Shown piece after piece: positions 39,293-48,567 of a stretch of 64,000 bases of DNA. The first letter of the stretch is position 1; every line of letters begins with the position of its first letter. The position numbers and the translations under genes are program-made. The stretch spans positions 620,001 to 684,000 of the forward strand of contig NZ_CP011452.2 of NCBI RefSeq assembly GCF_001008165.2. Direction: 5' to 3'. The DNA comes from Croceibacterium atlanticum (GTDB lineage: Bacteria; Pseudomonadota; Alphaproteobacteria; Sphingomonadales; Sphingomonadaceae). The notes under the pieces are model-generated. The model searched no databases. It worked only from the letters and a program-made list of their open reading frames with translations, and had not been told where the DNA came from.

Positions 39293-40036
39293 CTATTGCG
39301 GCGCCGCTTCAGTTTCTTCGCCCGGCTGACTGCATGGCTCAATCTCGTGCGGCTCGGGCCGCTCCCCGTCAGCCACGAACTCGGCGTAATAACCTGCGAG
39401 TTCGGGCTTACGAACAAATTCGACCAGGCGGAAGCCCACATGATCGAATTCGCAAAACAACAATTTTGGCGCAATACCATGGCGGGCGACAGGCCGGTCA
39501 ACATCTACCACGATTACCTGACCGCCTTCACGCAGCGCCGGACGTAATCGCCACAGGAATGCGTATGGTTCGGACACTTCGTGATACATGTGAACCATGA
39601 ATATTCGATCGAAGCTGTCTTCCGGCAGTTTCGGATCGTCTTCAGTGCCGAGCTTGATGGATACATTGGCCAACCGTTCACGTTCGACCCGGTCCCCCAG
39701 CTGGCGCAGGGCTGCTTCGTCGATATCCTCGGCCAGCACGCGCCCATTCTCGCCAACGCGCTCAGCCAGGCGAACCGTATAATAACCTTCGCCGGAACCG
39801 ATATCCGCCACGGTCATCCCGGGCCGGATATCGGCCAGATCCATCACCGTTTCCGCCTCGCGCCGATCGTCACGGACCTGTTCCGAGCTGAAGGAATTCC
39901 CCGAAGGCTGCGAATAGCCCCGATAAGCGCGCGGAAATTCCCGCGCCGTGGGCGGACGATCGTCATCAGCCGCAGGCTGGCACCCCATCAGAGATGCAGA
40001 AGCAGCCAAGAATCCTATGCAGAATAAGCGTTGCAC
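39293..40036 (-). CDS. Class I SAM-dependent methyltransferase with a lipoprotein signal peptide
   Basis: A 247-residue protein starting at GTG 40036. The N-terminus RLFCIGFLAASASLMGC is a plausible lipoprotein signal with lipidated Cys19. The rest is a Rossmann methyltransferase: motif I VADIGSGEGYY at 76-86, acidic motif II near Glu103-Asp106 and post motifs with MVHMYHEV. It resembles the COG4798 predicted methyltransferases, which also carry signal peptides. Export would put it where SAM is not expected, so the true ligand is unclear. It is upstream of the nitronate monooxygenase gene. Confidence 0.82.
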   Translation of the reverse strand: MQRLFCIGFLAASASLMGCQPAADDDRPPTAREFPRAYRGYSQPSGNSFSSEQVRDDRREAETVMDLADIRPGMTVADIGSGEGYYTVRLAERVGENGRVLAEDIDEAALRQLGDRVERERLANVSIKLGTEDDPKLPEDSFDRIFMVHMYHEVSEPYAFLWRLRPALREGGQVIVVDVDRPVARHGIAPKLLFCEFDHVGFRLVEFVRKPELAGYYAEFVADGERPEPHEIEPCSQPGEETEAAPQ

Positions 40037-40088
40037 GGGCCGGTATTAGCGTCTGAGGGGGACGGCGGCAAAGCCGCACGCGGCATCC

Positions 40089-41216
40089 CTACTCGACATC
40101 CTCCACCTCAACCGTCTCGCCCGTCACCCGCTGCGCCAGGGCGGCGGCAATGAAATCATCTATCGCCCCGTCGAGAACGTCATCCGGGCTGGTGGAAGTG
40201 GTGCCCGTGCGAAGATCCTTCACCAGCTGGTAGGGCTGCAGCACATAGGAACGGATCTGGTGTCCCCAGCCAATCTCGGTCTTTTCCTGATACTCGCCGG
40301 CAGCCACAGCTTCGCGCTTGGCCAGTTCGGCTTCGTAAAGCCGTGCCTTCAGCATGCTCATCGCCGTGGCGCGGTTCTTGTGCTGGCTGCGGTCGTTCTG
40401 GCTTGCCACCACGATGCCGGTGGGTTGGTGCGTGATGCGGACGGCGGAATCCGTCGTGTTCACGTGCTGGCCCCCCGCCCCGCTGGCGCGATAGGTATCG
40501 ATCTTCAGATCGCCTTCGTTGATCTCGATATCGATATCGTCATCGATCACCGGATAGACCCACACGCTGGAAAAGCTCGTATGGCGCCGGGCGGAACTGT
40601 CATAGGGGCTGATCCGCACCAGGCGGTGCACACCGCTTTCCGTCTTGGCATAGCCATAAGCATTTTCGCCCTTGATCAAGAGCGTGGCGGATTTGATGCC
40701 GGCCTGTTCGCCCGTCTGATATTCCACGGTTTCCACCTTGAAACCCCGGCGTTCGGCCCAGCGGGAATACATGCGCAGCAGCATTTCAGCCCAGTCCTGG
40801 CTTTCCGTGCCGCCAGCACCCGCGTGAATTTCCAGATAGGTGTCGTTGCTGTCGGCTTCGCCTGAAAGCAGCGCATGCACCTTGTCGGCATCGGCGCGAG
40901 CGCTCAGCCGTTCAAGCGAGGCAATGCCTTCTTCGACCACGGCATCGTCACCCTCGGCCTCGCCCAGTTCGACGAATTCGATCGCATCGCCCATTTCGCT
41001 TTCGATCTCGCGCACGGTGCCAATCGCGCTTTCAAGCCGCCGCCTTTCGCGCATGACCTGTTCCGCGCCCTTGGGATCATCCCACAGGGTCGGGTCTTCC
41101 ACCCGCGCATTCAGCTCGTCCAGCCTGCGCAATGCGCGCTCCCAGTCGAGCGACTTGCGCACCAGCGCCAGCGCGGCTTCGATCCGGTCAATATGGGCCT
41201 GCCCTTCGGCACGCAT
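40089..41216 (-). CDS. prfB: Peptide chain release factor 2
   Basis: Terminates translation at UGA and UAA. At 375 residues it is full length from a single reading frame, so no programmed frameshift is needed, unlike E. coli. The peptidyl-tRNA hydrolysis motif GGQ is at 248-250. The stop-codon recognition tripeptide, SPF in E. coli, reads SPY at 203-205. AAGGAG before the start at 41216 is a good ribosome binding site. Confidence 0.97.
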   Translation of the reverse strand: MRAEGQAHIDRIEAALALVRKSLDWERALRRLDELNARVEDPTLWDDPKGAEQVMRERRRLESAIGTVREIESEMGDAIEFVELGEAEGDDAVVEEGIASLERLSARADADKVHALLSGEADSNDTYLEIHAGAGGTESQDWAEMLLRMYSRWAERRGFKVETVEYQTGEQAGIKSATLLIKGENAYGYAKTESGVHRLVRISPYDSSARRHTSFSSVWVYPVIDDDIDIEINEGDLKIDTYRASGAGGQHVNTTDSAVRITHQPTGIVVASQNDRSQHKNRATAMSMLKARLYEAELAKREAVAAGEYQEKTEIGWGHQIRSYVLQPYQLVKDLRTGTTSTSPDDVLDGAIDDFIAAALAQRVTGETVEVEDVE

Positions 41217-41307
41217 GGCAAAATCTCCTTGGGAGCGGCCCCCTAGCGCAGGCCGCCGGAATCGGAAAGTGGTTCAGGGAACGGAGCCAATGGCCCCGGC
41301 TGCCGCA

Positions 41308-41853
41308 TCAGGACTTCTTGAGCGCTTTCACCGCGTCGAGCGTCATCCTGACGTGATTGCGCCAATCCAGTTCGGAATGGACCATGGTGATCGTTCCGTC
41401 CGGCGCAATGACATAGGATGTCCGGTCGGACATGCCAGTGTCCTTGCCGTCCCGTTCGAATGCCACGTCATAGGCTTCGATCGTTCGGGAATCGGCCATG
41501 GCGACAGGGAAAGCATCGCGGCATTCCTCGGTCGAGAATTTCTTCAGCGTTTCCATGTCATCCGCCGAAAGGCCGACCACCTGCGCGCCGGCGGCCCTGA
41601 ATTCGGGCATGGCTTCGGCAAAGGCCCGCGCCTCCAGCGTGCAGCCCTGGGTAAAGGCCTTGGGGAAGAAATAGAGCACGACCGGCCCCTTCTCCAGCGC
41701 TTTACCGAGAGTGAAGGTGAAGGTCTTGCCCGCCAGAGCCCCGCTGGTGGTGATGGCCGGCGCTTTCGCGCCCTTGGGCAGCGCGGCCATCAGGGGCGAA
41801 GTTACCAGAACGGCCGACATGGCCGCAGCGAGCGTGACTGCGCGTTTGATCAT
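41308..41853 (-). CDS. Exported peroxiredoxin (BCP/AhpC-TSA type)
   Basis: Thiol peroxidase of 181 residues from ATG 41853. The first 24 residues are a signal peptide (cleavage after PLMA). The peroxidatic cysteine is Cys71 in FTQGCTLEA and the likely resolving cysteine is Cys111 in STEECRDAF. An upstream in-frame ATG at 41901 overlaps the PBP1A stop as ATGA and could couple translation, but it would put 16 polar residues before the signal peptide. It is downstream of mrcA, so it may protect the periplasm during wall synthesis. Confidence 0.87.
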   Translation of the reverse strand: MIKRAVTLAAAMSAVLVTSPLMAALPKGAKAPAITTSGALAGKTFTFTLGKALEKGPVVLYFFPKAFTQGCTLEARAFAEAMPEFRAAGAQVVGLSADDMETLKKFSTEECRDAFPVAMADSRTIEAYDVAFERDGKDTGMSDRTSYVIAPDGTITMVHSELDWRNHVRMTLDAVKALKKS

Positions 41854-41897
41854 GCGCGAATAATGAACCTGCACGGCGGCAAAGTCCACACGCATGA

Positions 41898-44408
41898 TCA
41901 ATAGAGCCCGCCTTGCTCTTCCACGAAGTCCGCAGGCTCACGCTCCGCATTCGCGGCGGCGGCAGCGGCGGCTTCCCTCCGTCGCAATTGCGCCAGGACC
42001 AGTTCGCGCATTTCGTCGATCTCGTCCCTGCGGCCCTTGCGGGTCGGTTCCGTGTCCGGCTTGAACGCTTCCCAGATCACGCCGGCCAGTGGTTCCCCGC
42101 TGGGCCAGGCGTCGAACACGCGGCGGCCCGTCCGGCGGTCGATCCGCACCATCCGGACACCTTCAGGTGCCAGGAATGGCCGCTCGCTCCACTTGCTGCG
42201 CGTTTCCCTGACGAATTGCTTGAAGATCGGCGCCGCCAGGGTGCCGCCCTGGGCGTAACCACCCATGTTGCGGGGCCGGTCGAAGCCCATATAGACGCCT
42301 GCGACAATATCCGGCGATCCGCCGATGAACCAGACATTGGTGGGGCCGCTGGTCGTACCCGTCTTGCCGGCAAGCGGCATGCCGAGATCACGCAGCGCCA
42401 CGGCAGTGCCACGCTGGACCACACCTTCCATCATATGCACTACCTGATAGGCCGTGCGGGGATCGAGTATCTGGTTCCCGCGTTCGGGCAGGCGCGGCAT
42501 GGGGCGGCCGTCCCATTCATCCATATTGCAGCCGCTGCAATCGCGATCGTCGGCGCGCCAGATGACCTTGCCATTCCGGTCCTGCACATAGTCGATTACT
42601 GTCGGTTCATGTTTCAGGCCATGGTTGAACAGGCCGGAATAGGCCGCAACCATCTTTTCGACGGTGGTTTCCCCAGCGCCCAGCGCGAAAGCGGGAAAGG
42701 GATCATATTTGCCTATACCCGCGCGGTCGAATGTCTTGACCACATTCTCCATGCCCGAATCCATGGCGATATGGACAGTCATCAGGTTGCGCGACTGTTC
42801 CAGCCCCCAGCGCATCGTGTGTTCGCCGCCACCCTGGCCGCTGAAATTGCGGAAGCATTTCTCGCCCAGATTGGCGCCCTGATAATAGCAATAGGTCTTG
42901 TCCGGCACCATGGTCGCCGGGGTCATGCCGCTGTCCAGGCCCGTTGCATAAACGAATGGCTTGATGGTCGAACCGGGCTGGCGATTGGCCTGCGTCGCGC
43001 GGTTGAAACTGTCGAGCCGCGGATCGAATCCGCCCTGCATGGCAAGGATACGGCCGGTGTTTGGATCCTGGGCCAGGAAACCTCCGGATACTTCCGGCAC
43101 GGTGCGCACGCGCCAGCCATTGCCGGAGGGCGATGCGGCGATCACGTCACCCACTTTCAGACGGTCCGGCAGGTTCGATAAGGGCGCTTCCTTGCCGTCC
43201 GAAAAGCCGATCTGCGCGGAATTTCCGTTCCGCTGCGTCACGACACCGATTTTCCAGTCCTGATAATTGATCGAGAGATAGGAACTGGCGAGCTGGCGCT
43301 TCAGATCGCCCTTGGACGGGTCGATCGTCGCCACGGGGCCGGTCCAGCCACGATTGCCGTGATAACGCATAAGCCCGGCCCGCAGCGAATTCTGCGCCGC
43401 GGTCTGCATATCAGTGTCGAGCGACGTCCGAACCCACAGGCCGCCGGCATAGACACTATCCGGCCCATCCTCGGCATTTTCGCCATAGCGGGACATGAGT
43501 TCCCGCCGCACTTCCTCGAGGAAATAGCCGGCATCGGCAGAGCGCGTTTCCGGTCGCTGGTCGACAATGCCGAGCGGTGCGGATTTCGCCTGCGCAGCCT
43601 CGGCCGCGGTGATGTGGCCATTATCCGCCATCTGATCGAGCACGAAATTGCGGCGTTGCAAGGCGAGATCGAAATGCTGCGACCGGCTGTAGGTTTCCGG
43701 CGCCTTCGGCAGAATCGCCAGATAGGCCATTTCCGGCAGGTTCAGATCACCCACATCCTTGTCGAAATAGGCGCGGGCCGCAGCTTGCACGCCAAAGCTG
43801 CGACGACCGAGCGGGATTTCGTTCAGATAGAGCGTTATGATCTCGCGCTTGCTCAGAACATCCTCGATGCGCCGGGCGAGCACCATTTCCTTCAGCTTGC
43901 GGGTCACGGAATATTCGTTCCCGACGAGGATGTTCTTTGCCACCTGCTGCGTGATGGTGGATCCACCCACGGCGCGTTCGCCCGTGCCCAGCTTGCTGGC
44001 GTAATCGATCACGGCACTGGCAAAACCGCCCAGGTCGATGCCGCCATGAGTCCAGAATGTCTTGTCCTCGGCCGAGGTGTAGGCATTGATCAGCTGGGTC
44101 GGCAAATCCTTGAACTGCAGCTGGACACGCCTTTCACGCGCATAGGAATGGACAATCTCGCCATCGATGCCCCGCACCATGGAAGGCAATGGCGGTTCGT
44201 AATCGAGCAGTGTTTCGGCATCCGGAAGATTCCGGGTCAGCACTGTCCAGCCCACGAAAAACGCGACGAGGACGGCAAGCACGGCGATGGAGAGCCAGCG
44301 AAACCAGCGCTTGTCGCTCCACGCCTCGCGCAGCCAGGCAAGGGCGCCGCTCGCTTCGCGGCGGATACGATAGCGGAAGCCTTCGGCAGTCTGATCTGTT
44401 TCGGACAT
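41898..44408 (-). CDS. mrcA: Penicillin-binding protein 1A
   Basis: Bifunctional peptidoglycan synthase of 836 residues. A cytoplasmic tail is followed by one membrane helix (about 38-56), a GT51 glycosyltransferase domain with catalytic Glu114 in SAEDKTFWTHGG, and a transpeptidase domain with the SxxK box in PGSTIKPFVYA and KTGTTSGP. The C-terminal 70 residues are charged. The amidase gene lies 78 bp upstream on the same strand, so wall synthesis and remodelling are paired. Confidence 0.96.
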   Translation of the reverse strand: MSETDQTAEGFRYRIRREASGALAWLREAWSDKRWFRWLSIAVLAVLVAFFVGWTVLTRNLPDAETLLDYEPPLPSMVRGIDGEIVHSYARERRVQLQFKDLPTQLINAYTSAEDKTFWTHGGIDLGGFASAVIDYASKLGTGERAVGGSTITQQVAKNILVGNEYSVTRKLKEMVLARRIEDVLSKREIITLYLNEIPLGRRSFGVQAAARAYFDKDVGDLNLPEMAYLAILPKAPETYSRSQHFDLALQRRNFVLDQMADNGHITAAEAAQAKSAPLGIVDQRPETRSADAGYFLEEVRRELMSRYGENAEDGPDSVYAGGLWVRTSLDTDMQTAAQNSLRAGLMRYHGNRGWTGPVATIDPSKGDLKRQLASSYLSINYQDWKIGVVTQRNGNSAQIGFSDGKEAPLSNLPDRLKVGDVIAASPSGNGWRVRTVPEVSGGFLAQDPNTGRILAMQGGFDPRLDSFNRATQANRQPGSTIKPFVYATGLDSGMTPATMVPDKTYCYYQGANLGEKCFRNFSGQGGGEHTMRWGLEQSRNLMTVHIAMDSGMENVVKTFDRAGIGKYDPFPAFALGAGETTVEKMVAAYSGLFNHGLKHEPTVIDYVQDRNGKVIWRADDRDCSGCNMDEWDGRPMPRLPERGNQILDPRTAYQVVHMMEGVVQRGTAVALRDLGMPLAGKTGTTSGPTNVWFIGGSPDIVAGVYMGFDRPRNMGGYAQGGTLAAPIFKQFVRETRSKWSERPFLAPEGVRMVRIDRRTGRRVFDAWPSGEPLAGVIWEAFKPDTEPTRKGRRDEIDEMRELVLAQLRRREAAAAAAANAEREPADFVEEQGGLY

Positions 44409-44486
44409 TTCGCCGCCGCCCTTAGCACGCAGAAACTGACTAGCACCAGAACCAACGGCACCCGCCGTGGAGAAGCACGCGCTCCG

Positions 44487-45356
44487 TCAAACGCCGTTCT
44501 GGCGGGCGAAATAGATACGGATTGCCCGCGCCATCACATCGGCGAAACACGCCTGCCCTTCTGGTGATGCGAGCCGTTGCGCATCTTCGGGGTTGGTGAC
44601 GAAACCCGATTCATAGAGGACCGATGGCACATCCGGGGCGCGCAGTACCACCAGCGAAGCGGATCGCTTTGGCTGGGGATGGAAGACCAGCTGCCCTTCC
44701 CCTTCCCGCAGGATCAAGGACGCAAATTCGGCGGATTTCTCCTGCGTGCGGCGCTGAGACAATTCCACCAGGATCGCGCTGACATCGTCGCTCCGGTCGG
44801 TCAGCAATTGTCCGTTGAGAAGGTCCGCGCTGTTTTCCCTCGCGGCATAGCGTTCGGCCGCCTGGCTCGATGCCTTGCCGGACAGAGTGTATACACTCGC
44901 CCCGCTGACGCCCGACAGCTCGCCCGCTGAATCCGCATGGATCGACAGGAACAGGTCAGCCCCCAGCTTGCGAGCGATTTCGGCCCTTTCATCAAGGACT
45001 AGGAACCGGTCCTCGTCCCGCGTCATGGCCACGCGAATGCCGCCTTCATCCAGCAATTGGTTCCGCAAGGCACGCGCCAGGCCCAGAACAATGGATTTTT
45101 CCTTGAAATCCGCGCCGCTGGCGCCGGGATCGTGCCCGCCATGGCCGGCATCGATCACCACCAGCGGGCGAGAGCTATCCTGCGGCCCCTGTATTGTCGG
45201 CAGGTCCACGGGCGCACCTGCTTCCGGCAATTCGATGCGGACGACATAGGCCCGCCCCAGATGCGGCAAGGGCAGCTTTAACCCCGCAGTAACCATACCC
45301 ATGACAAGGATGATCGGCAGCAACACGGCCAAGGTAATATGAAAGCGAAGTGGCAT
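44487..45356 (-). CDS. amiC: N-acetylmuramoyl-L-alanine amidase (Amidase_3)
   Basis: Zinc hydrolase that removes stem peptides from septal peptidoglycan. The 289-residue protein starts with a signal/anchor helix (7-25). Zinc ligands are His72 in IDAGHGGHDPGASG, Glu86 and His140 in LSIHADS; the C-terminal glutamate is in VLYESGFVTNPED. No AMIN domain precedes the catalytic domain, so it is shorter than E. coli AmiC; the symbol marks the family. Divergent from rne. Confidence 0.9.
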   Translation of the reverse strand: MPLRFHITLAVLLPIILVMGMVTAGLKLPLPHLGRAYVVRIELPEAGAPVDLPTIQGPQDSSRPLVVIDAGHGGHDPGASGADFKEKSIVLGLARALRNQLLDEGGIRVAMTRDEDRFLVLDERAEIARKLGADLFLSIHADSAGELSGVSGASVYTLSGKASSQAAERYAARENSADLLNGQLLTDRSDDVSAILVELSQRRTQEKSAEFASLILREGEGQLVFHPQPKRSASLVVLRAPDVPSVLYESGFVTNPEDAQRLASPEGQACFADVMARAIRIYFARQNGV

Positions 45357-45800
45357 CGCCTGCCCCGGTTAGCTTTCTGTTCGGCCGTGAACCAAGGGAA
45401 ATTTACAGTGTCGCGCAATAAGGTTGCCGAGACTTGTCCCTGATGCTAGCAAATCGGCGTTCGGGTAATTGGGAACCCGACCCTTCCGGGCCTGCTTTCC
45501 GCAAACCCGGAACATGCATACAGGTTGATGCCGTAATGAGAAGCAAGAGCCAGACCGCCAATCCGCAACCAACGGGTTGCGCCACGGCGGCAAGTGCTCG
45601 CGCGCAGAGCGAAATCCTGCGCCTTCCCTTTGCGACAGACACATTCCGTACCGCCTGCAGCCCATATGCGTCAGGACGGAACAATCAGTTTTCGCGCTTT
45701 CACCGATCCCCGGTGACGCGCGGTGGAATTTCACACACAAATCGGCGCGCTTCGGACCATGGAACAACCATGGGCACCGCCCGCGCCCGGAGACTATTTA
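45357..45800. other. 444-bp amiC-rne intergenic region, probable structured rne 5' leader
   Basis: The longest gene-free stretch in the window. It should hold the amiC promoter and the rne promoter and leader. Inverted repeats that can fold are TCGGGT/ACCCGA (45461-45466, 45475-45480), TTCCGGG/CCCGGAA (45484-45490, 45506-45512) and the double CCATGG at 45757-45762 and 45768-45773, the last 28 bases before the rne start. RNase E autoregulates through its leader in other bacteria, so these may be cleavage or sensing elements. Short open frames here look like chance. Confidence 0.5.
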
Positions 45801-48542
45801 ATGGCAACGCGCATGTTGATCGATGCGCGCCACCCGGAAGAAACGCGGGTGGCGGTGCTCAAGGGAAACAGGATTGAGGAGTTCGACTTTGAATCTGCCG
45901 AACACAAGCAGATCAAAGGCAATATATATCTCGCCAAGGTTACTCGTGTAGAACCCTCGCTGCAGGCGGCCTTCGTCGATTTCGGCGGCAACCGGCACGG
46001 TTTTCTCGCTTTCAGCGAAATTCATCCCGACTATTATCAGATCCCCCAGGAAGACCGAGAGGCTCTGCTGGCTGAGGAACAGGCCCATGCGGAAGAAGAA
46101 GCCGCATTGCGAGCCGCTGAGGAAGAGGATGAAGGCGCCGAAGGCTTCGATGAATCCGATGACGAGGATGGCGACGACGATGCCGGGGTCGAGGAAATCG
46201 ACACCAGCGAAAAAGACGACGTAGCCACGATCGAGGATGGCCTTGTCGACAATGGCGAGGACGAGAATTCCGACGAGGACGGTGATGACAACCAGTCTTC
46301 CGGCGAAGACCAGTCACGCGGCCGCCGGGGGCGCCGGGGCCGTGGAAACCGCCAGGGTCGCGGCGGTGAACGCGCGCGCGCCAAGGAAATGGACGAGCTG
46401 CGCGCCAAGCGTCAGGCTCTTCGCCGTCGCTACAAGATCCAGGATGTCATCCAGCGCCGTCAGGTGCTGCTGGTGCAGGTCGTCAAGGAAGAGCGTGGCA
46501 ACAAGGGTGCTGCCCTTACCACCTATCTGAGCCTGGCCGGCCGTTATTGCGTCCTGATGCCGAATTCGAGCCATGGCGGCGGCATCAGCCGCAAGATCAG
46601 CTCCGCCGGTGATCGCAAGCGCCTGAAGCAGATCGTCAACGAACTAAGCCTGCCGCGCTCCATGGGCCTGATCGTCCGCACCGCCGGGCTTCAGCGCACC
46701 AAGACAGAGATCAAGCGCGATTTCGACTATCTCGCCCGGTTGTGGGACGAGATACGCGAAGGCACCCTGTCGTCCAGTGCGCCAGCCATGATCCATTCCG
46801 ATTCGGACCTGATCAAGCGCGCCATTCGCGACATATATAATCGCGAAATCGAAGAAGTGATCGTCGAAGGCGCAGAAGGCTACAAGGCGGCCAAGCAGTT
46901 CATGAAGCTGCTGATGCCCAGCCATGCACGGCGCGTGAAAGCCTATTCCGATCCGGTGCCATTGTTCCAGCGTTTCGGCGCGGAGGACCAGCTTTCGGCC
47001 ATGTACGAACCTGTCGTGCAGCTGAAATCGGGCGGTTATCTGGTGATCAACCCGACGGAAGCGCTGGTTTCCATCGACATCAACTCCGGCCGTTCGACCA
47101 AGGAACACGGAATCGAACAGACCGCGCTGCACACCAATCTGGAAGCAGCGAAGGAGATCTCGCGCCAGCTGCGGCTGCGCGACATGGCCGGGCTGGTCGT
47201 GATCGACTTCATCGACATGGAGAACAATTCCAACGTCCGGAAAGTCGAGCGCGCGATGAAGGACGCGCTGAAGCACGACCGCGCCCGGATCCAGGTTGGC
47301 AGGATTTCCGGTTTCGGCCTGATGGAAATGAGCCGCCAGCGCCTGCGCACCGGCGTGCTGGAAGCCACGACGCGCGAATGTCCGCATTGCGATGGCACCG
47401 GCCTCGTCCGCACCGCCTCCAGCGCCGGGCTTTCAGCGCTGCGCCTGATCGAGGATGAAGCTGCCAAGGGCAAGGGAACCACGATCACCCTGTATGCTTC
47501 GACCGAAGCGGCTATTTATCTGCTGAATGCCAAGCGTGCCGACCTTGCCGAGATCGAGCATCGCTATGGCGTGACGGTGGAAGTCGTGCCTGAAGGTGAG
47601 GATGAAGGCGCGAAGATGCGCGTTACCAGTTCCGGCCCGCGTCCGACCGATACCCCTAAATTCGAGCCGATCGTCGATGAGGACGAGGATGAGGACGATA
47701 TGTCCGAAAGCTCGGAGGATAATGACGAGGATCAGGACGGCGAGCCGCGCAAGAAGCGCCGGCGCCGGCGCCGTGGAGGCCGTGGCCGTAACAAGCAGCG
47801 CGGCGAAGATTCGCAGCAGGATGATGGTTCCGATTCCTCCTCGGATGATAGCGAGGAAGACGATCAGTCTGCGGATACGGACAGGGACGCTGAAGCGAAG
47901 GACGATGACGAAGGGGAAGCTCCCCGCAAGCGTCGCCGCCGTGGTGGTCGCCGCAGGCGCCGTCGGGATGAGGGCGAGGAAGTAAGCGAGGAAACTGCCG
48001 GCGAAGAGGATTCGAGCGAAACCTCCCAGTCGGACGAGGCGGAGCCGGAAGTTCCCGCGACTACCGAGGCCGTAAGCGAAGCGCCGACCGAAGCCCCGGC
48101 CGAGGCTGAAGCGCCGAGCGAGGAAGAAGCTCCGAAGCCCAAGCGCACACGTCGCAAGAAGAAGGCTGAGGAGGCTCCCGCCGCCGCCCCCGCCGCTGAA
48201 GTGAAGAGCGAAGAAGCGGTGGAAGAAGCCGAAGCGGAAGAAAAGCCCAAGCCCAAGCCGCGCACGCGCCGCAAGAAGGCCGTGGAACCGGCAGCCGAAA
48301 CCGAAACCGCCAAACCGGATTCGGAAGAGGCGGAAGCCAAGCCCGCCAAGCCGAAGCGCACGCGCCGGAAAAAGGTCGAAGCCCCTGTGGAGGAAGCCAC
48401 CGGCAATGCTCCGGAAGCTGCTCCTGCGCAGAACGCCGAAGCCGAGGCTGAAGCACCTGCCCCGGAAGGCGCCTCCACCGAAGAGAGCGCATCTTCCGAA
48501 CCGCCGCGGCGCGGATGGTGGCAGCGGACTTTCGGCCAGTAA
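45801..48542 (+). CDS. rne: Ribonuclease E
   Basis: Endoribonuclease and scaffold of the RNA degradosome, 913 residues. The S1 domain (from about 36) is split by an insertion at 92-208 that is strongly acidic and then RGG-rich. The DNase I-like domain holds the metal aspartates Asp426 (IDINSG) and Asp472 (FIDMENN), and the zinc link is CPHC at 527-530. The C-terminal third is a disordered scaffold alternating acidic stretches with basic patches, including three similar RTRRKK-type repeats near 775-860. The start at 45801 follows GGAG; the in-frame ATG at 45723 is rejected as it extends into the leader. Confidence 0.96.
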   Translation: MATRMLIDARHPEETRVAVLKGNRIEEFDFESAEHKQIKGNIYLAKVTRVEPSLQAAFVDFGGNRHGFLAFSEIHPDYYQIPQEDREALLAEEQAHAEEEAALRAAEEEDEGAEGFDESDDEDGDDDAGVEEIDTSEKDDVATIEDGLVDNGEDENSDEDGDDNQSSGEDQSRGRRGRRGRGNRQGRGGERARAKEMDELRAKRQALRRRYKIQDVIQRRQVLLVQVVKEERGNKGAALTTYLSLAGRYCVLMPNSSHGGGISRKISSAGDRKRLKQIVNELSLPRSMGLIVRTAGLQRTKTEIKRDFDYLARLWDEIREGTLSSSAPAMIHSDSDLIKRAIRDIYNREIEEVIVEGAEGYKAAKQFMKLLMPSHARRVKAYSDPVPLFQRFGAEDQLSAMYEPVVQLKSGGYLVINPTEALVSIDINSGRSTKEHGIEQTALHTNLEAAKEISRQLRLRDMAGLVVIDFIDMENNSNVRKVERAMKDALKHDRARIQVGRISGFGLMEMSRQRLRTGVLEATTRECPHCDGTGLVRTASSAGLSALRLIEDEAAKGKGTTITLYASTEAAIYLLNAKRADLAEIEHRYGVTVEVVPEGEDEGAKMRVTSSGPRPTDTPKFEPIVDEDEDEDDMSESSEDNDEDQDGEPRKKRRRRRRGGRGRNKQRGEDSQQDDGSDSSSDDSEEDDQSADTDRDAEAKDDDEGEAPRKRRRRGGRRRRRRDEGEEVSEETAGEEDSSETSQSDEAEPEVPATTEAVSEAPTEAPAEAEAPSEEEAPKPKRTRRKKKAEEAPAAAPAAEVKSEEAVEEAEAEEKPKPKPRTRRKKAVEPAAETETAKPDSEEAEAKPAKPKRTRRKKVEAPVEEATGNAPEAAPAQNAEAEAEAPAPEGASTEESASSEPPRRGWWQRTFGQ

Positions 48543-48567
48543 AACCTGCTCGTTAGGAAGACATACA

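Noticed and set aside
40602-40610. SPY in place of SPF in release factor 2
   Set aside because: As far as I know this change is common in alphaproteobacterial RF2, so it is noted in the gene entry only.
41108-41216. Programmed frameshift at the start of prfB
   Set aside because: The gene reads through in one frame from the start to the stop; no in-frame TGA with a slippery site is seen.
45434-45877. 147-residue open frame across the amiC-rne gap
   Set aside because: No ribosome binding site or domain, and it runs into the rne coding region in another frame.
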